From contig CAITYF010000224.1 in assembly GCA_903896545.1 (NCBI GenBank), positions 1 to 54,233 on the forward strand: a DNA stretch of 54,233 nt, given 5' to 3'. Position numbers and translations under genes: made by a program. The notes below the pieces were generated by a model. That model worked only from the letters and a program-made list of their open reading frames with translations. It had not been told where the DNA came from and made no database searches. Shown piece by piece: positions 1 to 6,638 of the stretch. Every line of letters starts with the position of its first letter. The first letter of the stretch is position 1. Origin of the DNA: an uncultured Myxococcales bacterium (lineage in GTDB: Bacteria > Myxococcota_A > UBA9042).

Positions 1-2
1 GC

Positions 3-1547
3 TTGCCGTACTGCGACGCGGGCAAGGTCAAGCTGTGCGCGGCGGACGGTCTGAGCGGGCTGACGACGGTGACGTGCTCGACGAGCCAGTACTGCGATGC
101 GGCGAGCGTGACGTGCAAGGCGCAGGTTTGTGTGCCGAATGCGGCGACGTGCAGTGGCAACAAGCCGGCGACGTGCAATGGGGATGGTAGTGATTTTGTT
201 AGTGTCCAGGTGGATTGCGCGGTCGGAGATGTGTGCGTTCAGGGAGTCTGCGGCTGCGTCCCCGGCTCCGCGGACTGCAATGGCAATGTGCCCAGAGCCT
301 GCAATGGCAACGGCAAGTGGAGCAGCGGGGATCCGTGCCCGTTTGTTTGCAGCGCCGGCAACTGCACCGGCGTATGCCTTCCGGACGATGTTCGGTGTAG
401 CGGGCAGCAGCAGCAGCACTGCAGCCCAACGGGCACGTGGGTTACGACACAAACTTGCCCGTATGTGTGCGCCAATGCAGCATGTGGTGGCGTGTGCTCC
501 CCTGGAGGCGCACAGTGCCTCGGCAGCACCGTGCAGACTTGCAGCGGGGATGGTGCTTGGACGAACACAGTGAAATGTCCGTTTGTTTGCCTTCAGGGTG
601 CCTGTGCTGGGGTCTGTCAGCCCGGTGCGACCCAATGTGCTGGCAACCTTGTCCAAACCTGTGGCGCAAACGGCCAGTGGGCCACTTCCGCAACGTGTCC
701 ATTCGTTTGCAGCAATGCGGCTTGTGTCGGAGTCTGCGCTCCTGGCGCGCTTCAATGCTTCAACGGTCTCCCCCAAGCCTGTGATACGAAAGGGCAATGG
801 GTCGACCAAGGCGCTTGCGGTGCGGGCGCGTCATGCTCACTTGGCACGTGCGTCGCGCCGACGGGCGTCATGTGCGGCCAAGATCTTTCGAAAAGCGCTG
901 CATGGATCGGGCATGACTCTTGCGCAACTGGGACGTCGAAGACACAAAACTGGTCATCTTTGACCGGAAACTCATCGCTCACAACGTGCACAAGTCAGGT
1001 CGCCCTCGCGGGTGGTGCTGCGAGCGACACCGGCCTCACGTTGGGGAAAGTTGGCGCATTCACGTCCGGCACGCCCATCACTATCGTCCTCGTCGGTAAG
1101 TTGCCGAGTCTCTACTCGTCGCTCGGTTTCGGCTTGAGTTGGTCGAACGGCGCGAACATATGGATGTCGCGCTGGACCTGGAACTCGACGAACGAATGCG
1201 CAGCGAACGTGTCCGTGCGGGAGACGGCTGACGGGCCCGACTTGTTGTACACGTGGACGAGTGGCACTACTGGCGGTACGCCTCAGAACGGTCGACCATG
1301 GGGCTGGTACCTGAAGACCGACGCGAATTGGTTTCGCCTGACACTGACGATCACGCCGAGTACCGGCGCAGTCGACGCCAAGATCGAGCAACCGACGCTG
1401 TTCGGTGTTCCATACACCGCGAAATACGTCTTGAATGTACCCGTCAACGAGGTTCCGACGCTGCAACTGACTGCAGGCGGTTCGTGCACACTCAACAGTG
1501 CGGTGATGTCCTTGGAGGTTTCGCCAGCGTATTGGGTCGTTCCTTAA
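3..1547 (+). CDS. Cysteine-rich repeat secreted protein, 5'-truncated
   Basis: The frame is open to the left edge, and the first usable codon is an ordinary-looking TTG, so the true start lies outside the window. Roughly the first 290 residues are a tandem cysteine-rich repeat of about 41 residues, each running C-x-P-G-x-x-x-C, then Q-x-C, G-x-W, C-P-F-V-C and A-C. The last 225 residues or so have few cysteines, are rich in Ser, Thr and Trp, and look like a beta-sandwich. The spacing of the cysteines implies disulfides and an extracytoplasmic location. Similar cysteine-repeat proteins recur in this window and are common in myxobacteria-like genomes. The molecular role is unknown. The signal peptide cannot be seen. 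Confidence 0.75.
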   Translation: MPYCDAGKVKLCAADGLSGLTTVTCSTSQYCDAASVTCKAQVCVPNAATCSGNKPATCNGDGSDFVSVQVDCAVGDVCVQGVCGCVPGSADCNGNVPRACNGNGKWSSGDPCPFVCSAGNCTGVCLPDDVRCSGQQQQHCSPTGTWVTTQTCPYVCANAACGGVCSPGGAQCLGSTVQTCSGDGAWTNTVKCPFVCLQGACAGVCQPGATQCAGNLVQTCGANGQWATSATCPFVCSNAACVGVCAPGALQCFNGLPQACDTKGQWVDQGACGAGASCSLGTCVAPTGVMCGQDLSKSAAWIGHDSCATGTSKTQNWSSLTGNSSLTTCTSQVALAGGAASDTGLTLGKVGAFTSGTPITIVLVGKLPSLYSSLGFGLSWSNGANIWMSRWTWNSTNECAANVSVRETADGPDLLYTWTSGTTGGTPQNGRPWGWYLKTDANWFRLTLTITPSTGAVDAKIEQPTLFGVPYTAKYVLNVPVNEVPTLQLTAGGSCTLNSAVMSLEVSPAYWVVP

Positions 1548-1658
1548 CAGGAATGCCTCGGACGCGCCCCGCAGGTGCCTCGACCCTATTGCTAGCCCTT
1601 AGGACTTCTGGCCCTTGTATAAGGCCGTAATCATTTCAACTGTCGACAAGGAGGCACG

Positions 1659-2315
1659 ATGCCTTACTGCAATTTCGGCCCCAGCGACATCCACTTCGTC
1701 AAGAACATCGGCTCGCACAATCCGCTAGCGTATGGCGCCGACCCCAACCACCCGCCAGGCGTGTGGGCGACGGTCGCCGCGGTGGCTGCATTGGGCCACG
1801 CGATACAACCGCTTCCGGCGGCTGCCGCACAGGCAGTGGCGGTGGCGCGAGAGCCTCTGCTGGCGGTGTCCAAAACGACGGCATTCGTGTCACCGTCGAT
1901 TGGCGGCCTCATCGTGCTGTGCCAGCGCCGCGCCGGAGTATCCGGTAGCGCCATGTACACGCACATTGGCGTCGTTGTCAGCGATCCGCAGTTGGCGCCC
2001 GGGCCTTACGGCGGGCCCAATTCGCCGGTCAACTTTTCGCCAAAGGGTAAGGCGTATTGCCACTACGTCTGGGTTCACGTGCTGGCGATGGGACAGCACC
2101 CAGCGAAGCAAGGTCTGCTCGCACCGTTCCACCCGCCCATCAAATCCAGGCCCGCCTGGTTCATGGAGGGCGGCGAACCGCAGTCGGTCTTGACCACAAG
2201 ATACGCGCCAATCAGTAATAATGTCGCAGGTTTTCAGCAGGCATTGTGGGACACGTTCTTCCCGCCAGTCCGGCTCTTGGGCGGGCGTAGGCTGGCCGGC
2301 GCCATCCGCCCCTGA
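1659..2315 (+). CDS. Hypothetical protein, 218 aa
   Basis: The ATG is preceded by a strong Shine-Dalgarno AAGGAGG four bases upstream, which fixes the start. I recognise no family. The protein is Pro, Ala and Gly rich with an Ala-rich stretch at residues 45-70 and a hydrophobic segment around SIGGLIVLCQRR. There is no signal peptide. The central part has aromatic and His residues (YTHIGVVV, YCHYVWVHV) that suggest a folded domain. It lies 111 bp after the cysteine-repeat gene on the same strand. The region just downstream is a repeat island, so it may belong to an accessory segment. Function not assigned. Confidence 0.7.
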   Translation: MPYCNFGPSDIHFVKNIGSHNPLAYGADPNHPPGVWATVAAVAALGHAIQPLPAAAAQAVAVAREPLLAVSKTTAFVSPSIGGLIVLCQRRAGVSGSAMYTHIGVVVSDPQLAPGPYGGPNSPVNFSPKGKAYCHYVWVHVLAMGQHPAKQGLLAPFHPPIKSRPAWFMEGGEPQSVLTTRYAPISNNVAGFQQALWDTFFPPVRLLGGRRLAGAIRP

Positions 2316-2360
2316 GCCTGCCATCCGCTAGGTGCAGACCACACGTTCCGCCTCCAACTG

Positions 2361-2391
2361 ACCCGCTTGCTGACGCGCGCGGTTCCATCGG
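2361..2391. repeat. 31-bp dispersed repeat, left copy (REP-like)
   Basis: These 31 bases (beginning ACCCGCTTGCTGACGCGCG) recur without mismatch and in the same orientation at 3975-4005. The two copies bracket the AAA/DUF4143 ATPase gene. Read on the minus strand, the element produces the spurious peptide E-P-R-A-S-A-S-G, which I know as a signature of repeated intergenic elements in several GC-rich bacteria. Confidence 0.8.
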
Positions 2392-2432
2392 TGGGACGCA
2401 GCATTCCCGCCGCACGGAGTCGCAGCAGTGCC

Positions 2433-2640
2433 CACGAGGTGACCGCGCACCACCCGCGAGGTGACCACGCACCGCCCACGCGGTGACCGCGCACCGCCCG
2501 CGAGGTGACCACGCACCGCCCACGCGGTGACCGCGCACCGCCCACGCGGTGACCACGTACCACCCGCGAGGTGACCACGCACCGCCCACGCGGTGACCGC
2601 GCACCACCCACGCGGTGACCACGCACCGCCCACGAGGTGA
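2433..2640. repeat. 22-bp tandem repeat array, nine units plus a partial tenth
   Basis: Nine consecutive 22-bp units starting at 2433 follow the consensus C-(A/G)-CG-(A/C)-GGTGACC-(A/G)-CG-(C/T)-ACC-(A/G)-CC, and a degraded tenth begins at 2631. Two variant classes (CACGCGG and CGCGAGG) are interspersed. Every full unit contains GGTGACC, which fits GGTNACC. There are no spacers, so this is not a CRISPR. All six frames stay open because 22-bp periodicity in GC-rich sequence avoids stops, but no frame looks like a real protein. Confidence 0.9.
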
Positions 2641-2660
2641 CGCACAGCCCACGACCACCC

Positions 2661-2728
2661 GCCGCACGGGCGAGGCTCCGTCCTCGCCCGCAGCCCACGC
2701 CGCACGGGCGAGGCTCCGTCCTCGCCCG
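2661..2728. repeat. Two tandem copies of a REP-like hairpin (38-bp period)
   Basis: Two copies of a sequence containing CGGGCGAGG, a 6-base CTCCGT loop and CCTCGCCCG form perfect 9-bp stems at 2667-2690 and 2705-2728. They lie between the convergent hypothetical gene and the ATPase gene. The translated shadow G-E-D-G-A-S-P-V-R-R is a familiar mark of REP-type elements. They could act as transcription or mRNA-end structures for either convergent gene, but no T-tract follows. Confidence 0.7.
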
Positions 2729-2750
2729 CTCTCTGCCTCACGGCGCCCGA

Positions 2751-3893
2751 TCACCCCACCAACACCTCAATCGCTCCCGCCAGATCCGTCACGACCTCCT
2801 GACCAACTCGGACCTTCTGCGGGTCCCGCGACACCAGGATCAGCCCGGTCGCGCCGACCATCTGGCCAACCTTGCGCAGCCTGCGCAGGTCGTGCGGGTT
2901 CACGCTGGTCGAGAGCTTGACCTCCACGGCCCACACCTGCCCGCGCGTGTGGACGACCAGGTCGCACTCGTGACCGTCGCTGGTGCGAAAATAGCCGGCG
3001 TCGTCCAAGCGGTCGACGCCTTGCAGGGAGCCGAGAATCTGCTCGATCACAAAACCCTCGTAGCTCGCGCCGACCCACGGCTGCGCCAGAAGATCGTCAA
3101 ACGTGTGCACGCCCAGCAGCGCGTGGACCAGCCCGCTGTCCCGCAGCCACACTTTGGGCGTGCGCGTCAGACGTTTGCCGAGGTTGGGCAGCATCGGCGG
3201 CAGCATGCGGACCAGGAACGCGCCGACAAGCACGTCCGTCCAGCGGTTGACGGTGTGGTACGAAAGGCCGAGGCTCTTGCCCACCTCTGACGCGTTCCAC
3301 GCTTGGCCGTGTAATGCCGCCAGCATGCGCAGGAGTCGCAGCGATTCTGAAGGCTTGGCGGGCAGCCCCCAGTCCGGCAGGTCGCGCGCACAGAGCAGGT
3401 TCAGGTAGTCGCGCTGCCACTTGGGAAATCGCCCGCCGCCGAGCACGCCGCCGTCGGGAAACCCGCCGGTCAGCCAGAGATCGTCGAGCGCCGTCGCGGG
3501 CAGTTCCGTTGCCAGAAGCGGCGTCATGGGGCAGAGCGCCAGCCTTCCCGCCAGCGACTCGCTGATGTCCTGCATCAGCGCGGGCGACACCGAGCCGGTC
3601 AGCACAAAGCGGCCCATTCGCCGGCGATCCGTGTCGATGGCGCTGCGCAGTCGCGGGAACACTTCCGGCCACGCTTGGGCCTCGTCCAGCGCAACCAGCG
3701 CGCCCTCGGCGATCAGCTGCGGCCACTGTAGGTCCAGACGCAGGCGCTCACTGGGCAGCTCAAGATCGAAGTAGTGCGAGGCCAACGTCTTGACCAACGT
3801 CGTTTTGCCGACTTGACGTGGACCCAGCACTGCGACGGCGGGATTCGTCTGAAGGAGAGTCTGGACGTGACTGGTGGCGTGACGGTGCAGCAT
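2751..3893 (-). CDS. AAA-family ATPase with C-terminal DUF4143 domain
   Basis: The 380-residue protein begins MLHRHATSH. A Walker A GPRQVGKTT lies near residues 20-28 and a Walker B-like LVALDEAQAWP near 68-78, followed by a sensor-like FVLTGS. This is the AAA_14 fold. The C-terminal half contains a winged-helix-like segment (LGLSYHTVNRW) and a nuclease-fold-like core ending VWAVEVKLS, as in DUF4143. The frame extends 342 bases further upstream, but that extension crosses the REP-like repeat and has odd composition, so the ATG at 3893 was chosen. No clear SD is visible. An AT-rich pocket just upstream may hold the promoter. Members of this family occur in scattered, often acquired locations and their cellular role is poorly known. 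Here the gene sits between direct repeats. Confidence 0.85.
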   Translation of the reverse strand: MLHRHATSHVQTLLQTNPAVAVLGPRQVGKTTLVKTLASHYFDLELPSERLRLDLQWPQLIAEGALVALDEAQAWPEVFPRLRSAIDTDRRRMGRFVLTGSVSPALMQDISESLAGRLALCPMTPLLATELPATALDDLWLTGGFPDGGVLGGGRFPKWQRDYLNLLCARDLPDWGLPAKPSESLRLLRMLAALHGQAWNASEVGKSLGLSYHTVNRWTDVLVGAFLVRMLPPMLPNLGKRLTRTPKVWLRDSGLVHALLGVHTFDDLLAQPWVGASYEGFVIEQILGSLQGVDRLDDAGYFRTSDGHECDLVVHTRGQVWAVEVKLSTSVNPHDLRRLRKVGQMVGATGLILVSRDPQKVRVGQEVVTDLAGAIEVLVG

Positions 3894-3895
3894 CT

Positions 3896-3932
3896 TTGTA
3901 GGATAGAGATGAATATCTAAATTGCAAGATCG
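3896..3932 (-). promoter_or_regulatory. AT-rich leader of the ATPase gene, possible promoter
   Basis: This short stretch is far more AT-rich than its surroundings. On the minus strand it contains TTGCAA followed 16 bases later by TATCCT, a weak match to -35/-10 boxes that would leave almost no leader before the ATG. Other AT hexamers inside (TAGATA) could serve instead. Confidence 0.3.
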
Positions 3933-3933
3933 G

Positions 3934-4022
3934 GGTGTCAGGTGTGACGCGTGTCCCGTCCCCCACGCGGACCAACCCGCTTGCTGACGCGCGCGGTTCC
4001 ATCGGACTACGGTGTCAGGTGT
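3934..4022. repeat. Direct repeat pair GGTGTCAGGTGT
   Basis: The 12-mer GGTGTCAGGTGT occurs at 3934-3945 and 4011-4022, on either side of the right copy of the 31-bp repeat. This looks like mosaic repeat sequence rather than a regulatory site. The rest of 3900-4130 holds no gene that I can support. Confidence 0.5.
3975..4005. repeat. 31-bp dispersed repeat, right copy (REP-like)
   Basis: Identical over 31 bases to 2361-2391 and in the same orientation. It lies upstream of the ATPase gene, in the 239-bp gap before the ABC permease gene. Confidence 0.8.
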
Positions 4023-4132
4023 TGCCCCGCCGTGCGGCCGCCGACCGCCCGCCGCCGCAGCCCACCAGACGGCGAGGACAGTTCCACAGGTGGCTGAAGC
4101 GCGCACGTAAGCGGGTCGGGGTTCCGGTCCGC

Positions 4133-5485
4133 CTAATCCCCCCGCGGATCCACCGCATCCCGCAACCCATCCCCGACAAAATGCAACGCAAACAACGTCG
4201 CAGTCAGCAGCCCGCCGGGGTACACAATCAGCCACGGGTGCTGCGCCATCAGCCGTGCGCCTTCGGAAATCAGCGTGCCCCAGGACGCCGCAGGCGGCTG
4301 CACGCCCAGCCCCAAGAAGCTCAGGAACGCCTCCTCAATGATCACGGCCGGCACGGCCAGCGTCGCGTAGACCACGATGGGCCCCAGCGCGTTGGGCAAA
4401 ATGTGCCGCCACAAGATGCGCGCTTGGCCGACGCCCATCGCGACCGCCGCTTCTACAAACGGCCGACGGCGCAGGCTCAGCACTTGGCCGCGCACGATGC
4501 GCGCCATGGACAGCCACGAGACCGCGCCGAGCGCGACGAACAAGTTCACGGTTGAGCGACCCGCGACGACGAGCAGCAGAATCACGAGGAAGAGAAACGG
4601 CAGACCGTAGAGCACGTCCACGATCCGCATCATCAGGCCGTCCCAGCGACCGCCCAGCCAGCCCGACAGCGCGCCGTAGCTCACGCCGATCAGCACGCTG
4701 ATGAGGGTCGCCAAGAGCGCGATGGCCAAAGACACACGCGCGCCAAAGAGAATGCGGACGAGCAAGTCGCGGCCTTTTTGGTCGGTGCCCAACCAGAAGG
4801 TGTGCAGCTGCGGTTGGCCGGGAAACTCGTCCAGCGTGATCGCGAGGTCGCGGTTCTGGTCAAAATCGGTAAGCAGTTGGTTCTGGGCAAAGCGCGTCCA
4901 CCGCGTTTGCGCGATGATCTCCTGGCGCGTCAACAAGCCGTCGTGGTCGGCGTCCAACAGTGTGAAACCGGGCTGGCCAAAAAGTCCAAGGGTCTGCACG
5001 GCTTCGGCGACGCGCGCGTCGTGCCAATCGGCCGACGACTTGGGGAATTCTTCCAGGCTGATTCGACCATCCGGCGTGCGCTTGCCCGTCACCGGCGTGT
5101 CGTGGCCTTGCGCGGTATCCTTCAGGTCGGGCAGGAACGCGAAAAAGCGCTCGGCCCACCAGGCGGTTTCCAGTTCGGGACAGCGGACGCCTGTCGCGGT
5201 TCGCGTGCACGCGAGCTTGCCGTCGTGGTTCAGGTCGAGGCGCGCAAAAGCGGACATGTCGCCGTCGTAGGTCGGATAATCGCTGGACACGTCTTGCACG
5301 CCCGGCGGCGCAAAGACCCACGACGTGTGCTGTTCAGACTCGGAAAAATGCAAAACGTAGCGGGAAATCAGCGGCGCCATCAGACCACACGCGCCGACGC
5401 ACGCGACGAACCACGCGCCCCACCACGCGCGGCGGTTGCGGCGAAAGCGCAAGAAGGCTTCGCGGCTGGGCGAGCGGCTAGTCAT
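4133..5485 (-). CDS. OppC/DppC-type ABC permease with an EF-hand insertion
   Basis: This inner-membrane permease of a peptide/nickel-family importer is 450 residues, well above the usual 280-300. After TM1 (about residues 21-42) comes a non-standard periplasmic segment at about 50-228. The canonical motif H-x-F-W-L-G-T-D-x-x-G-R-D then resumes at 228-240, with five further membrane spans and the EAA loop. The insert has EF-hand-like loops at 84-95 (DLNHDG), 135-146 (degenerate, PDGRISLEE), 178-189 (DADHDGLLTRQE, fully canonical) and 209-220 (DQNRDLAITLDE). That is two pairs, as in calmodulin. The start overlaps the OppB stop by 8 bp (ATG at 5485; a GTG six bases earlier is possible). Calcium binding is inferred, not shown. 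Confidence 0.88.
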   Translation of the reverse strand: MTSRSPSREAFLRFRRNRRAWWGAWFVACVGACGLMAPLISRYVLHFSESEQHTSWVFAPPGVQDVSSDYPTYDGDMSAFARLDLNHDGKLACTRTATGVRCPELETAWWAERFFAFLPDLKDTAQGHDTPVTGKRTPDGRISLEEFPKSSADWHDARVAEAVQTLGLFGQPGFTLLDADHDGLLTRQEIIAQTRWTRFAQNQLLTDFDQNRDLAITLDEFPGQPQLHTFWLGTDQKGRDLLVRILFGARVSLAIALLATLISVLIGVSYGALSGWLGGRWDGLMMRIVDVLYGLPFLFLVILLLVVAGRSTVNLFVALGAVSWLSMARIVRGQVLSLRRRPFVEAAVAMGVGQARILWRHILPNALGPIVVYATLAVPAVIIEEAFLSFLGLGVQPPAASWGTLISEGARLMAQHPWLIVYPGGLLTATLFALHFVGDGLRDAVDPRGD

Positions 5486-6635
5486 GCCCACCCCGCACGC
5501 GCGGATCGAGCGCGGCTTGCAGCACGTCGACCAGCAGGTTGGCCAGAATCAGCAGCGACGAGTAGAGGATGACGGTGCCCATAACCATCGGGTAGTCGCG
5601 GTTGACGGCCGACGTGACAAAGAATTCGCCGACGCCCGGCACTTGAAAGACCTGTTCGATGACGGTCGAGCCTGTGACGATGCCCGCCAGCGCCGGACCC
5701 AGAAACGACACCACGGGCAAGATCGCGGCGCGAAAGGCGTGGCGCATCACGACGAAGTGCTCGGGTAAGCCCTTGGCGCGCGCCGTGCGAATGAAGTCCT
5801 GGCGCGCGACCTCCAGCATTCCGGCGCGGGTCAGGCGCGCGAACCACGCGGCGTAAATCAGCCCTAGCGTGAGCACCGGCAGAATCTTGACCTGCGTGTG
5901 TGGCCAATCGAGCGCCAAGGGCTCCCAGCCGCCGACGTCCAGCCAGCGCAAATGCACGCAGAAAATCAGCTTCAGGAGCGGACCCAGGACGATGGACGAC
6001 ATCGACACGGCCAGCAGCGCGCCGGTCATCGAGAGGTGATCCAGGCGACTGTTGGGGTAAAGGCCCGACACGAGACCCGCCGACACGCCGAGGACGAGCG
6101 CAAGCAGCAGCGCCAAGAAGCCGAGTTCCAGCGACACGGGAAAGGCCTTCGCCAGCGTCGCGAGCACGGTCTCAGTGCCTTCTGAAGCGTAGGTCACGCC
6201 GAAATCGAGGCGCGCGTAGCTTGCCATCGCGCGAACGTACTGCTCCCACGCGGACGTTGCGCGCGCGAGGAGCGGATCGCCGGACTTCAGTACGCGGCCG
6301 GGCGTGCCCACCAGAGCGATAACGGTGAGATCGGACACAGCCGAAGGCTTTGTCATCTGCCCGTTCTGCAAACGAATTTCCGCGATCGGTTGGCCCCTCT
6401 GTACGACTTGCCCCGGCCGCACCAGAAACTGCACGAGCGTCCCCGCCGCATCGGCCGGCACGTCCGCCGCCAGCCCAAACGTCCGGCGAAGATTCGCTTC
6501 CACCGCAGGCGCCAGCGGCTTGTCGCGCTGAAACGGACCGCCGGGCGCCAGTCGCATCAACCCAAAGGACAGCGACGCGACGACCCACAGCGTCACCACA
6601 CCCGCCAGCAACCGCCGCAGCAGAAAACGCGCCAT
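5478..6635 (-). CDS. OppB/DppB-type ABC permease with a lipoyl-like insertion
   Basis: The 385-residue protein opens with the family TM1 (residues 1-28, ending SFGLMRLAPGGPF) and closes with the usual DPRVR tail. Between the first periplasmic helix (to about 58) and the segment YARLDFGVTYA (140-150) it carries about 65 extra residues. This stretch holds two similar half-motifs, GTLVQFLVRPGQVVQRGQP (65-83) and VIALVGTPGRVLKSGDPLL (105-123). The pattern of G-x-V, then PG-x-V-x-x-G-x-P/L, is that of barrel-sandwich (biotinyl-lipoyl-like) domains. K96 lies between the halves, but the local sequence does not match a lipoylation site. The gene starts 3 bp after the binding-protein stop. Structure of the insert is inferred. 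Confidence 0.88.
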   Translation of the reverse strand: MARFLLRRLLAGVVTLWVVASLSFGLMRLAPGGPFQRDKPLAPAVEANLRRTFGLAADVPADAAGTLVQFLVRPGQVVQRGQPIAEIRLQNGQMTKPSAVSDLTVIALVGTPGRVLKSGDPLLARATSAWEQYVRAMASYARLDFGVTYASEGTETVLATLAKAFPVSLELGFLALLLALVLGVSAGLVSGLYPNSRLDHLSMTGALLAVSMSSIVLGPLLKLIFCVHLRWLDVGGWEPLALDWPHTQVKILPVLTLGLIYAAWFARLTRAGMLEVARQDFIRTARAKGLPEHFVVMRHAFRAAILPVVSFLGPALAGIVTGSTVIEQVFQVPGVGEFFVTSAVNRDYPMVMGTVILYSSLLILANLLVDVLQAALDPRVRGGHD

Positions 6636-6638
6636 CGG

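Noticed and set aside
2433..2640. CRISPR-like array
   Set aside because: The 22-bp units are directly contiguous with no spacers, and no cas genes are present.
2234..2754. Several open frames of 137-180 codons on the minus strand across the repeat array
   Set aside because: They are artefacts of 22-bp periodicity in GC-rich DNA; the same repeat is readable in every frame and yields no known domain.
2751..4005. A transposon or insertion sequence carrying the ATPase
   Set aside because: The flanking 31-bp repeats are direct and REP-like, and no transposase, terminal inverted repeats or target-site duplication was seen.
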